From Firmicutes bacterium OM04-13BH (GTDB lineage Bacteria > Bacillota > Clostridia > Lachnospirales > Lachnospiraceae), in the NCBI GenBank assembly GCA_003481745.1, contig QULP01000007.1, forward strand, positions 356 through 64,355: DNA of 64,000 nt, given 5' to 3'. How positions within the stretch are numbered: the stretch's first letter is position 1; each line of letters opens with the position of its first letter. The position numbers and the translations under genes are program-made. Positions 1 through 7,769 of this stretch are shown here, piece by piece. A model generated the notes under the pieces. That model was not told the origin of the DNA, did no database searches, and saw nothing but the letters and a program-made list of their open reading frames with translations.

Positions 1-2
1 CT

Positions 3-143
3 CGTAAGCTTTATGGCGATACATTGCTTAAAAAGTATTACTGGAAACCTTATTTTTGGTCTGACAGTTATTTTATTGCAACCGTAAGTGAAAATACTCT
101 GGATGTAGTGAAAAATTATATTAAAAATCAGGGAATAAAATAA
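3..143 (+). CDS. tnpA: IS200/IS605-family transposase TnpA, C-terminal fragment
   Basis: Partial gene entering from the left edge; about 46 residues are visible in the third frame, ending in TAA at 141-143. The tail contains the stretch YYWKPYFWSDSYF followed by a final helix ending NYIKNQGIK, which I recognise as the C-terminus of Y1 (single-tyrosine HUH) transposases that move single-stranded DNA. The hairpin at 148-198, immediately downstream, fits the right end of such an element, so the element probably ends within the first 200 bases. The HUH motif and the tyrosine lie outside the window, so I cannot tell whether the copy is intact. Confidence 0.8.
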   Translation, partial: RKLYGDTLLKKYYWKPYFWSDSYFIATVSENTLDVVKNYIKNQGIK

Positions 144-147
144 AACA

Positions 148-198
148 CAGCCATTCACCCACGCCTATGCAAGTATTATAGACGTGGTACTCTGGCTG
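148..198 (+). repeat. Subterminal hairpin, probable right end of IS200/IS605 element
   Basis: Imperfect palindrome 5 bases after the transposase stop: outer arms CAGCCA (148-153) and TGGCTG (193-198), inner arms CCACG (159-163) and CGTGG (183-187). Elements of this family carry imperfect hairpins near their ends that the transposase recognises on single-stranded DNA. The exact cleavage site cannot be set without an empty-site comparison. Confidence 0.6.
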
Positions 199-216
199 AT
201 ATAATAGAAAGAGTGG

Positions 217-249
217 CTGTCGAGTTTTCGACAGTCCTTTTGTTTTTTC
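217..249 (+). terminator. Rho-independent terminator
   Basis: Perfect 7-bp stem CTGTCGA/TCGACAG with a 4-base loop (217-234), followed by a T-rich tract through 249. It closes transcription from the transposase side. Confidence 0.75.
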
Positions 250-320
250 ATAGCGTTTGTCGAAAAAACATAGTATAATAAAAAGGAAAGCTATTTTTAA
301 CCGAGGAAAAGAGGGCTCAA

Positions 321-488
321 ATGGGTGAAATTGGACAGATTTTTTTAAATCTGGGGGAATATTCCGGACCAATATTAATCGGGCTGCTGGTGGGAGTTTG
401 GTTGTTCGGGAGGTTTCTGAAATTAAATTTAAAAGAAAAAAGAAAAAGAAATCTTCAGGATGCAAGAGATATTATTATTCTGAAATAG
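321..488 (+). CDS. Small single-pass membrane protein, unrecognised
   Basis: A 55-residue reading frame starting ATG at 321, with a purine-rich stretch (GAGGAAAAGAGGG) a little upstream. A hydrophobic segment at about residues 18-33 (PILIGLLVGVWLFGRFL) could span the membrane. It is followed by a strongly basic tail rich in K and R, giving an N-out or hairpin-like topology with a cytoplasmic positive end. I do not recognise a family. It is flanked by terminators (217-249 and 533-575), so it would be an independent unit. A different frame over the same bases (398-622) has no better support. Confidence is limited by length and the distant ribosome site. Confidence 0.4.
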   Translation: MGEIGQIFLNLGEYSGPILIGLLVGVWLFGRFLKLNLKEKRKRNLQDARDIIILK

Positions 489-532
489 AAGAGGGAGAAT
501 CGGAAATCCATATTATGAGCCAGGTGAAGCAG

Positions 533-575
533 ATGGATGTTATCCTGTATTGCACAGGTGGCATCCATTTTGTTT
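533..575 (+). terminator. Probable terminator after the small ORF
   Basis: Two-tier stem: ATGGATG (533-539) with CATCCAT (562-568), and CCTGT (544-548) with ACAGG (554-558), separated by a small internal loop, then a T-rich stretch (TTTTGTTTTTG). Confidence 0.5.
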
Positions 576-638
576 TTGCCTGCTATTACTATATATACTA
601 TATGCGTTTTGTACCTCATTGAACCTCTGGGAAAGACT

Positions 639-667
639 TTGACATCTAATCATGGGTATGATACACT
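639..667 (+). promoter_or_regulatory. Candidate sigma-A promoter upstream of the TPR/P-loop gene
   Basis: TTGACA (639-644), 17-bp spacer, TACACT (662-667). The -35 is perfect and the -10 weak. It is the best match in the gap before the gene at 818 and would give a leader of about 145 bases. Confidence 0.35.
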
Positions 668-817
668 GAACTTAACTATGGGTATTGTGTCATGGTATGG
701 CAAATATTAATAGTAGAAACTTAATATACGTTATATATTTAGTACAAACACAGCAAAAGGAAGTATCGAATGTACAGCTGATTTTGAGCGTACATGAAAC
801 TAACAGAGGTGAAAATA

Positions 818-3160
818 TTGGATAAAAAGGAATACCGTGCGAGACTGGATGAGATTAACAATCTGGTAGAGAAGCAGGATTACAGAGAAGCTCTGAATGT
901 TGTAGAGACGATTGAGTGGAGACGGGTAAGAAGTGCAAGAACTCTTTGTATGGTAAGTGAAATCTACGAGGTTAATAAACGGTATGATGACAGTCTCAGA
1001 CTGCTTCTGCTGGCTTATCAGAGAGCACCGAGCGGAAAGCTGATTTTATATCGTCTGGTAGAGTTGTCTGTAAAGATGACAGATTATGAAAGTGCAGTTA
1101 AGTACTATAATCAATTTATGAAACTCTCTCCAAATGATAACAACCGTTATATTTTGAAATATAAGATTTATAAAGGAAGAAAAAATCCGATTGAGGATCA
1201 GATTAAAATCTTAGAGAAATATAAAGCAAGTGAGTATACAGAACGCTGGGCTTATGAACTGGCAAGATTGTATGCAAGAGCCGGCATGTACGATAAATGT
1301 ATCGCAGAATGTGACGAGATGGTTCTCTGGTTCAGCGACGGAAAGTATGTAAAGAAAGCTCTGGAGCTGAAAATGAAGTATACGGAGCTGACAGATGCGG
1401 AGAAAGAAAAATATAAGGAACTTTATGGAGAGCCGAAAGCAGTACGTATTGCAAGAACAGCGGCAAGTGTAAGTGCGGCAACTCAGGCGGCAGCAAAGAT
1501 GCTCAATCAGACTGCGCAGACTATGGTAAAACCAGAGGAAGCAGTAAATTCAGTTAAAGCAGAGGCATTTCAGCTTCCGAAACCGGAGGCGATTAAGAAA
1601 GCTGAATCTGGGGCAGGCTCAGAAGCAAAAGCGGAAGAGGAAGTAAAACCGGAACTGGCAGAACAGCCGAAAATAATGAAGATGCCGGAATTTATTAAAA
1701 CTCCGGAAGTTAAACCAGATTTTGAACCACTTCCGGAAATTCAAATGCCGGAAGAAATCAAAAAAGAAATCGAAGAAGAACTCGAAAAGAAAAAAGAGGT
1801 AGAAGCAAAACTGCAGGAAGAAACAGCGAAAATTGCAGAAGAAGAACCTGTTAAAGAATTTGATTTAGAGGCGGCACTTGGAGCTGCGGCAGATGAGATG
1901 GTTCAGGAAGAAAAAACTGAAGCAGTAGAAAACGAAGCGGAAGCAAAAACAGAAATGGAAGTGTCAGAAGGCGCAACTATCCAGCTTCCGTTAGAAGAGA
2001 TAAAAGCAGCACGTCAAAATGCAGTAGAAACCGATGCAACGGTTGATTTATCAAATGTTGTAGAAGAAGCAATGGCGGAAGCGGTTGTGACAGCGGAGGA
2101 AGAAACAGCAGAAAAAGCGGTAGAAGCTGAAACTGAGGCATCAGAGGAAGAAGTGGCTGAAGCTGAGACAGAAGAGCCACAGGAAAATGAAGCAGCTGAG
2201 TCCGTTGAGACAGAAGAGCAGCAGGAAGAGAAAGTGACGGAATCTGCTGAACCGGAACCGATTGAAGTAGAAGAAGCACGAGAGAGTGAACCGGCACAGT
2301 GGATGCTTGAGGAGCCAGTGGAGTCAGAAGAAGAAAATGCAGAGCCGGAAGCAGAAGTAGCTGAAGAAGTAGAACCAGAACCGGAAAAAGTGCTTCGTCA
2401 TCATTTGACAGAGGAAGAACACAGACGACTCTTTACTTATTTTGCACCAATTCCGGGAATGAAAGAACAGGTAAAAGAAGCTTTGGATATCGCACAGAAA
2501 TCTGCGTGTGAAAAGACTTCCAAGGCAGGAAATATGATTGTAACTGGACGTTCCGGTTCAGGAAAAACCAGATTTTCAGAAAGCCTGATTAAAGCACTTT
2601 GCAAAGAACGCCAGATGGAAGGTGCAAAAGTGGCTTACCTGACCGCAGAGGTGTTAAATAAAAAAGACCCTGCATTTATTGTAGATAAACTTTCAGGAGG
2701 ATTTCTGGCAATCGGACGTGCATCTGCAATGACTGCCCAAACAGTTGAGAATCTTTCCAAAGCGATGGAATTTAAGACCAATCGTCTGACTGTTATTTTG
2801 GAAGATTCAAAAGCCGGAATTTATACATTGAAGCAGGATTATCCGGAATTTATGGAAAAATTTGATTCGAGGATTGTAATTCCGGTTTTTACCAATGACG
2901 AGCTGGTGTCATTCGCCAAGACTTATGCCAAGGAAAAAGGCTATAAGGTAGATGATATTGCAGTACTTGCGGTATATTCTTTGATTGGCGATAATCAGTA
3001 TGAAGATGACCCAGTCTGCGTCGGACAGGTAAGGGAAATGATGGATAGTGCAATTGCAAAAGCTTCCAGACTGGGTAGACGTCCAGGTAAAAAAGTGGCA
3101 AAACGTCATCTGGATGTAACCGGACGAATTATGCTGTATGAAAAAGACTTTAACCTGTAA
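818..3160 (+). CDS. TPR-repeat protein with acidic linker and C-terminal P-loop ATPase domain
   Basis: About 780 residues in three parts. The N-terminal ~190 residues are helical TPR-like repeats (short A/Y-rich helix pairs such as YREALNVVETIEW and YDDSLRLLLLAYQ). The middle, about residues 220-530, is low-complexity and very rich in E, A and P. The last ~250 residues form a P-loop domain with Walker A GRSGSGKT and a following Asp-containing strand (LTVILEDSKAG). It may be an AAA-type ATPase tethered by a flexible linker to a TPR scaffold; the partner is unknown. I place the start at TTG 818 because AGAGGTG (805-811) sits 6 bases before it; an in-frame ATG at 794 has no good ribosome site. 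It lies just upstream of rsmA, with no obvious terminator between. I know of similar unnamed proteins in Lachnospiraceae but assign no function. Confidence 0.8.
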   Translation: MDKKEYRARLDEINNLVEKQDYREALNVVETIEWRRVRSARTLCMVSEIYEVNKRYDDSLRLLLLAYQRAPSGKLILYRLVELSVKMTDYESAVKYYNQFMKLSPNDNNRYILKYKIYKGRKNPIEDQIKILEKYKASEYTERWAYELARLYARAGMYDKCIAECDEMVLWFSDGKYVKKALELKMKYTELTDAEKEKYKELYGEPKAVRIARTAASVSAATQAAAKMLNQTAQTMVKPEEAVNSVKAEAFQLPKPEAIKKAESGAGSEAKAEEEVKPELAEQPKIMKMPEFIKTPEVKPDFEPLPEIQMPEEIKKEIEEELEKKKEVEAKLQEETAKIAEEEPVKEFDLEAALGAAADEMVQEEKTEAVENEAEAKTEMEVSEGATIQLPLEEIKAARQNAVETDATVDLSNVVEEAMAEAVVTAEEETAEKAVEAETEASEEEVAEAETEEPQENEAAESVETEEQQEEKVTESAEPEPIEVEEARESEPAQWMLEEPVESEEENAEPEAEVAEEVEPEPEKVLRHHLTEEEHRRLFTYFAPIPGMKEQVKEALDIAQKSACEKTSKAGNMIVTGRSGSGKTRFSESLIKALCKERQMEGAKVAYLTAEVLNKKDPAFIVDKLSGGFLAIGRASAMTAQTVENLSKAMEFKTNRLTVILEDSKAGIYTLKQDYPEFMEKFDSRIVIPVFTNDELVSFAKTYAKEKGYKVDDIAVLAVYSLIGDNQYEDDPVCVGQVREMMDSAIAKASRLGRRPGKKVAKRHLDVTGRIMLYEKDFNL

Positions 3161-3176
3161 GATATCATAACAGGAA

Positions 3177-3262
3177 CAGTTTGCAGATAAAAATATAGAT
3201 AAAATTTGCAGATAAAAATAGAGTCTGCAGATAAAAAATATAGATGAAAAAGCAGATAAAAA
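3177..3262 (+). repeat. Degenerate tandem repeat in the rsmA leader
   Basis: The gap between the P-loop gene and rsmA is built from four imperfect copies of a motif close to GCAGATAAAAATA (about 3182, 3208, 3223 and 3252), separated by short A-rich pieces. It looks like slippage-derived, AT-rich leader sequence. A regulatory role cannot be seen. Confidence 0.5.
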
Positions 3263-3276
3263 AGGGAGAAAAAAAT

Positions 3277-4146
3277 ATGGCAGTCCCATATCTTGGAAAT
3301 TCAAAGAATACGATTGAAGTATTGCAGAAATATGATTTTGTTTTTCAGAAGAAATTCGGACAGAACTTTTTAATTGACTCCCATGTACTTGATAAAATTG
3401 TAAGCGCAGCAGGAATCACGAAAGATGATTTTGTACTGGAGATTGGTCCCGGAATTGGGACTATGACCCAGTATCTGGCAGCTTCTGCCAGAAAAGTGTT
3501 TGCGGTGGAAATCGATAAGGCGTTAATTCCAATTTTGGAAGATACCTTAAAAGAGTTTGATAATGTTCAGGTTATCAATCAGGATATCCTTAAAGTAGAT
3601 ATCAAAAAACTGGCAGAGGAGCACAATGACGGAAAACCGATTAAAGTTGTGGCAAATCTGCCATATTATATTACAACGCCGATTATCATGGGATTATTTG
3701 AAAGTCAGGTTCCGATTGATTCAATTACCGTAATGGTACAAAAAGAAGTAGCAGACCGAATGAAAGTTGGCCCGGGCACAAAAGACTACGGTGCGCTGTC
3801 ACTGGCTGTTCAGTATTACGCAGAGCCGTATATCGTGGCAAATGTACCACCAAACTGTTTTATGCCAAGACCAAAGGTGGGAAGTGCAGTGATTCGCCTG
3901 ACCAGACATGAAAAACCACCGGTTGAGGTGGCTGACGAGAAATTGATGTTCCGCCTGATTCGTGCTTCTTTTAACCAGAGAAGAAAGACTCTTGCAAATG
4001 GATTGAATAATTCACCGGAATTGTCTTATTCCAAAGAGGAAATCCAGCAGACTATTGAAAAATGTGGATTTAAAGCGGGAATTCGAGGAGAAGCACTGAC
4101 TTTGGAGGATTTTGCAAAACTTGCCAATGCATTTTCTGAAAAGTGA
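3277..4146 (+). CDS. rsmA: 16S rRNA (adenine1518/1519-N6)-dimethyltransferase
   Basis: RsmA/KsgA dimethylates two adjacent adenines in the 3'-terminal hairpin of 16S rRNA with SAM, a late step of 30S assembly. 289 residues, normal length. Visible motifs: FGQNFL near residue 28, the SAM-binding LEIGPGIGTMT near residues 50-60, the acidic end of strand 2 (VEID), and the catalytic NLPYYI near residue 127. The C-terminal RASFNQRRKTL element is typical. I chose ATG 3277 because AAAGGGAG lies just before it; an in-frame ATG at 3244 would add 11 lysine-rich residues without a ribosome site. It follows the P-loop gene in the same direction and ends at a strong terminator. Confidence 0.95.
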   Translation: MAVPYLGNSKNTIEVLQKYDFVFQKKFGQNFLIDSHVLDKIVSAAGITKDDFVLEIGPGIGTMTQYLAASARKVFAVEIDKALIPILEDTLKEFDNVQVINQDILKVDIKKLAEEHNDGKPIKVVANLPYYITTPIIMGLFESQVPIDSITVMVQKEVADRMKVGPGTKDYGALSLAVQYYAEPYIVANVPPNCFMPRPKVGSAVIRLTRHEKPPVEVADEKLMFRLIRASFNQRRKTLANGLNNSPELSYSKEEIQQTIEKCGFKAGIRGEALTLEDFAKLANAFSEK

Positions 4147-4198
4147 AAAATTCAAGAAATAAAATGAATACAGAAAAAATGAATATAGAAATAAGACG

Positions 4199-4243
4199 AA
4201 AAGCCATCGCCCAGAATATCCGAAACTGGGCGATGGCTTTTTT
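4199..4243 (+). terminator. Strong rho-independent terminator after rsmA
   Basis: Perfect 16-bp stem (4199-4214 with 4226-4241; core AAGCCATCGCCCAG) and 11-base loop, running into a T tract. Between this and the ROK gene end at 4427 there is only AT-rich sequence, including a CGGTCG/CGACCG mini-hairpin near 4270 and an ATAAAAATAA/TTATTTTTAT inverted repeat near 4305-4337 that could end the opposite-strand ROK transcript. Confidence 0.9.
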
Positions 4244-4426
4244 CTATAAATATTAAAGGAAGGAGAGCCGGTCGTTTGCGACCGACATATGAAAAAGAAA
4301 ATATAAAAATAATTTTTGTTCTTTATTATTTTTATGGTTTTAGTATATTCGATAAATATGTGCAAATCATGTTGAAGTTGTGAAGAAATCATGAACGAAA
4401 TTCAAAACTTTTGTGAATGACAGATT

Positions 4427-5593
4427 TTATCGTATTTTGTTGGAAGAAAAATTCTCAATTATCAAGTGACGAATATCCAGAAAACGTTCGACACCAATGC
4501 GGATTCCCCCCATCAGACCGGAAATATCCTGAAGCCGGGAAGGGATAATCTGGCATTTACGATTCTGATGATGGTGCAGATAGTCCTGAATCGAGAGGTT
4601 AATCTGCGGAATATAATTAGAAAACGAGCTGTTGAGCACGACCAGTTCAATATTAAACGTATTAATAATATTGTTGATTGCAATTGAAATATATTTGGAA
4701 AATAATTCCATCATTTCAAGTGCTTCAGGAACCTGGTTCTGATAGTCACGGACAAAAGCATCTATCGTAACCTGTTCCTGATGGGTGAGTCTGGCATATT
4801 CTTCTAAAATCGCTTTCTCAGAGGCATATTGTTCCAGACATCCATGATTCCCGCATGGGCAGGGTTTGCCGTCGGGAAATAAAATTGTATGTCCGATTTC
4901 TCCGGCATAGCCGTCCTGACCACGATAAAGATGACCGTTAATCATAATTCCCATACCAATTCCATCATGAATATTTAATAATACCATGTTTTGGTCATAA
5001 TGATGAAATGCCGATTCACCGAGAACAGACAGGTTCGATTCATTTTCAACAAAAACCGGAATGTGAAACTCTGATTCAAGCAGTTTGGCCAGATTAGAAT
5101 CCGGAAGCGGATAATAAGGAGTAAAAAGAATCTGATTTTGTTGTACAACACCATAGATTCCGATGGTAATTCCTACGATTTTATAGGGACAATCCCCATA
5201 CTCAGGCAGGATATCATGAATTATTTGGCACAGATTTTTGTATAAATTATCTCCCTTTTGGAACGGATATTCTTTTAAACGGCAGTTTTCTCCTTTTAAA
5301 TCCGAAGTTAAAGCGATAATCTGAGATGGATGCACGTCAATAGAAAGTGCATATCCGCATTTTTTCTGAAATTCAAGTAAAATAGGTTTTCTTCCAAGAG
5401 AAGTCTGAGCGCTTCCGATTTCTAAAATCAGATGCTGTTCAATCAGCTCCTGAACGATATTGGAAATGGTCGCTTTTGTCAGATGAAGCTGCTGAGAAAG
5501 CGCAGCCCTTGAAACCGGTGGATGGTTTACAAGATATTCAAGCACCTGCCTGCGGTTATTGTCACGTATCATTTCCTGATTTGCAATAGCCAT
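4427..5593 (-). CDS. ROK-family transcriptional regulator (XylR/NagC type)
   Basis: 388 residues. The N-terminal ~75 residues form a winged helix-turn-helix (SRAALSQQLHLTKATISNIVQEL). The rest is a ROK (repressor/ORF/kinase) domain that normally senses a sugar. The ROK zinc site is intact: GHTILF followed by CPCGNHGCLEQ, supplying His and three Cys. The IHDGIGMGIMINGHLYRG region matches the ROK signature. Start at 5593 is supported by AAAGGAGGGA eight bases upstream; a longer frame to 5650 lacks such a site. The target sugar cannot be read from sequence and no sugar operon adjoins it, so it may regulate at a distance. A CCACTT/AAGTGG palindrome at 5696-5712 is a possible operator. Confidence 0.9.
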   Translation of the reverse strand: MAIANQEMIRDNNRRQVLEYLVNHPPVSRAALSQQLHLTKATISNIVQELIEQHLILEIGSAQTSLGRKPILLEFQKKCGYALSIDVHPSQIIALTSDLKGENCRLKEYPFQKGDNLYKNLCQIIHDILPEYGDCPYKIVGITIGIYGVVQQNQILFTPYYPLPDSNLAKLLESEFHIPVFVENESNLSVLGESAFHHYDQNMVLLNIHDGIGMGIMINGHLYRGQDGYAGEIGHTILFPDGKPCPCGNHGCLEQYASEKAILEEYARLTHQEQVTIDAFVRDYQNQVPEALEMMELFSKYISIAINNIINTFNIELVVLNSSFSNYIPQINLSIQDYLHHHQNRKCQIIPSRLQDISGLMGGIRIGVERFLDIRHLIIENFSSNKIR

Positions 5594-5617
5594 GAAAAAA
5601 ATCCCTCCTTTAAGTGA

Positions 5618-5676
5618 AATGTACTCTTGAAAAATCAGCCGCAAAATCAAATACAGAAAGATTCGGAGAGTACATT
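5618..5676. repeat. Palindromic repeat, copy 1 (GTACTC...GAGTAC hairpin)
   Basis: Perfect 10-bp inverted ends AATGTACTCT (5618-5627) and AGAGTACATT (5667-5676) around a ~39-base interior containing CAGAAAGATTCGGAG. A related hairpin with the shared core CAGAAAGATTC and GTAC ends lies at 30302-30340. Here it sits in the promoter region of the ROK gene. The rest of the 5677-5955 gap holds a possible operator at 5696-5712, a TATAAT at about 5732, and a hairpin-prone C/G-run stretch (5755-5830) ending in a T tract. Confidence 0.55.
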
Positions 5677-5955
5677 GTGTGTATTATTTATCATACCACT
5701 TTTCTTAAGTGGCGGGCAAGAAAATTTGTATAATGGGTAAACAAACCATAAAAGGGCAGTTGAACGCAGATAAGCACTCCCCTGTGTCAACTGCGTAAAG
5801 CACTAAGGTGTGGGTAAGGGGCTTTTTTTCGTTGATTTTCCAGAACAATTGGGCATGAAAAAGTTTCAGATGAAATTTCTTAATGAAAACTTTAGATGCA
5901 TAAAAACAGGGAGTGTGTTATGATGAGGGTGAAGCTTTGAAAGGAGATTTTTATT

Positions 5956-6861
5956 ATGAAATTTAACAAAAGAAAATTAGCGTTACTGATGACAGGACTG
6001 ATGCTGGTCATGTCTCCGGTCAGTGTATGGGCCGATAGAGAAGATGCAAAACTGGAGAAACCTTATGTATCCTTAGGTGCAGACTTAAGTGCAAATGACC
6101 GTGCAATCGTATTAAAATTGCTTGGTGTGACAGAAGATGACTTGAAAAATTATACCGTAACAACGATTACCAATGCCGATGAACACAAATATCTGGATTC
6201 TTATCTGAGTAAAAGCGTAATCGGAACAAGAGCCCTTTCTTCTGTACTGGTAAAAGGAAAAACTGACGGAAGTGGAATTAAAGTTACAACCTACAACATT
6301 ACTTACTGTACGACCGGTATGTACCAGAACGCCTTGGCAACAGCAGGAATTGAGGATGCAGAGATTGTGGTAGCTGGTCCTTATAATATTTCCGGTACGG
6401 CTGCTCTGGTTGGAGCAATTAAGTCTTATGAGAATATGACAGGCGAAACTGTCAGTCAGGAAAATGTAGACACTGCGACAAACGAACTGGTTGTGACCGG
6501 AAAACTTGCAGAAAGTGTAGGTGATTCCGATAAAGCAGAACAGTTAGTCGGAGCAGTAAAAGAACAGGTTGTAGAAGGCAGTGACAATGGAAAAAAACTG
6601 ACGGAAGAAGAAATCGGAAATGTAGTTGACCAGGCAGCACAAGAGATGGATGTCCAGCTTTCTGATGAGGACCGTCAGGAAATTGTTGATTTGATGGATA
6701 AAATCAAGGGACTGGATATTGATGTGGACAGCTTAAAAGAACAGGCAAAAGATTTATATGACAAAATTGATGATTTAGGATTAAAATTAGACTGGAATCA
6801 GGAAAAAGTACAGGGATTCTTCTCTAAAATTATCGAATTTTTCAAAAATTTATTCAGCTAA
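5956..6861 (+). CDS. Secreted DUF1002-family protein
   Basis: 301 residues with a clear signal peptide: basic start MKFNKRKLALLMTGL, hydrophobic core to about residue 24 and a likely signal peptidase I site after VSVWA. The body matches the DUF1002 family known from many Bacillota (LGADLSANDRAIVLKLLGV, then NADEHKYLDSYL and the GTRALSSVLV region). The second half is acidic and helical and ends in an amphipathic FFSKIIEFFKNLFS. It is presumably exported or surface-associated; function unknown. AAAGGAG lies 8-9 bases before ATG. It is a single gene, closed by the terminator at 6908. Confidence 0.85.
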   Translation: MKFNKRKLALLMTGLMLVMSPVSVWADREDAKLEKPYVSLGADLSANDRAIVLKLLGVTEDDLKNYTVTTITNADEHKYLDSYLSKSVIGTRALSSVLVKGKTDGSGIKVTTYNITYCTTGMYQNALATAGIEDAEIVVAGPYNISGTAALVGAIKSYENMTGETVSQENVDTATNELVVTGKLAESVGDSDKAEQLVGAVKEQVVEGSDNGKKLTEEEIGNVVDQAAQEMDVQLSDEDRQEIVDLMDKIKGLDIDVDSLKEQAKDLYDKIDDLGLKLDWNQEKVQGFFSKIIEFFKNLFS

Positions 6862-6907
6862 AAACGAATAGAAATAGTTCCATGGAACAGTTATATGGGT
6901 AAAAACC

Positions 6908-6941
6908 GGGGGAAGACGTCTCAAAAATGTCTTCCCCCTTT
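6908..6941. terminator. Bidirectional terminator between convergent genes
   Basis: 10-bp perfect stem GGGGGAAGAC/GTCTTCCCCC (6908-6917 with 6929-6938) and 11-base loop, then TTTC. It serves the DUF1002 gene and could serve the convergent synthetase gene. Confidence 0.8.
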
Positions 6942-6945
6942 CATG

Positions 6946-7542
6946 TTACTCATTTTCTGTTGCGCTGTATTTCTGAATTGCCTCATTTAGAGACAGCATA
7001 CGCTGATCTAATTGAGCCACAATCGTAGCACATTCCTGTAAGTCTTTACTGATGTAATCCGGTGCATTTCCCTCAAACTTGTAATAAATTTTATGTTCCA
7101 GGCTTGCCCAGAAATCCTGTGCAATTGTTCGAATCTGAACTTCTACGGGAACATAGAGAGTCTTATCATAGAGATAGACCGGAACAGAAACCAGTAGATG
7201 ATAACTTTGATAACCGCTCTCTTTTGGCTGTTTCATATAGTCTTTTATGTTCTCAATGCGCAAATCATTTTGTTTGCGAATAAAATCAGCAATCAGATAA
7301 ATATCAGAGGTGAAAGAACAGATAATGCGGATTCCGGCAATATCGTTTACATATCGAATCATGTTTGGAATATTTGATTCGTAACCATCTTTTTTTAATT
7401 TTTTTACAATGCTTTCCGGAGTTTTGATTCTCGATTTTACGTGTTCAATCGGATTATAATGCTGAATATACTGAAATTCGTCGTTTAAGATATCAATTTT
7501 AGTTGCCACCTGTTTTAATGCGGCATGATAAAGAAACATCAT
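6946..7542 (-). CDS. Small alarmone synthetase (RelA/SpoT synthetase domain, RelQ/YjbM type)
   Basis: Makes (p)ppGpp by pyrophosphate transfer from ATP to GTP/GDP. At least 198 residues; only the synthetase domain is present, with no HD hydrolase, TGS or ACT part. Motifs: HVKSRIKTPESIVKKLKKDGY, the NDIAGIRIICSF signature, the KESGYQSYHL G-loop region and VEVQIRTIAQDFWASLEHKIYYK. The C-terminal helix (CATIVAQLDQRM) fits the tetramerising helix of RelQ proteins. The start is uncertain. The listed ATG (7540-7542) has no ribosome site. The frame stays open upstream through codons reading FEREYGDVNDWET, and AAGGAAG at 7604-7610 lies 7 bases before an in-frame ATA (7594-7596). The real protein may start there. 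Confidence 0.88.
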   Translation of the reverse strand: MMFLYHAALKQVATKIDILNDEFQYIQHYNPIEHVKSRIKTPESIVKKLKKDGYESNIPNMIRYVNDIAGIRIICSFTSDIYLIADFIRKQNDLRIENIKDYMKQPKESGYQSYHLLVSVPVYLYDKTLYVPVEVQIRTIAQDFWASLEHKIYYKFEGNAPDYISKDLQECATIVAQLDQRMLSLNEAIQKYSATENE

Positions 7543-7690
7543 AGTTTCCCAGTCATTGACATCTCCATATTCTCTTTCAAAAATTGAATTATTTATAGTA
7601 TCACTTCCTTTTTTGTCGCTTCTGTATAGTATAGCATAAAAGATAAAAGATGAATAGAAAGAAAATAAAAAAGAGATTTTCCGAAAAAGG

Positions 7691-7719
7691 TTGACAGAAG
7701 AGAGGGGACGTTGTTTAAT
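7691..7719 (+). promoter_or_regulatory. Promoter of the LacI-family regulator gene
   Basis: TTGACA (7691-7696), 17-bp spacer, TTTAAT (7714-7719). The predicted transcription start falls just before the 7732-7743 palindrome, as expected for repression by the gene's own product. Confidence 0.6.
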
Positions 7720-7731
7720 AAAATTATTATA

Positions 7732-7743
7732 TTAAACGTTTAA
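7732..7743. promoter_or_regulatory. Operator palindrome TTAAACGTTTAA, copy 1
   Basis: Perfect 12-bp palindrome with the central CG typical of LacI-family operators, located between the -10 box and the start of the LacI-family gene. The identical sequence occurs upstream of the sugar ABC operon (9250-9261). This points to autoregulation and a shared regulon. Confidence 0.75.
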
Positions 7744-7769
7744 GTAAAAAAGAAGGTGAAAAAAGGAAA

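Noticed and set aside
398..622. 74-residue ORF overlapping the small membrane ORF
   Set aside because: Starts inside the 321-488 frame without a ribosome site and runs through the terminator hairpin at 533-575.
1977..2297. 106-residue opposite-strand ORF rich in Leu and Gln
   Set aside because: Shadow of the acidic E/A-rich linker (GAA/GCA codons) of the TPR/P-loop gene.
3177..3262. CRISPR-like array before rsmA
   Set aside because: The four copies are short, imperfect and contiguous, without unique spacers of fixed length; it is a degenerate AT-rich tandem repeat.
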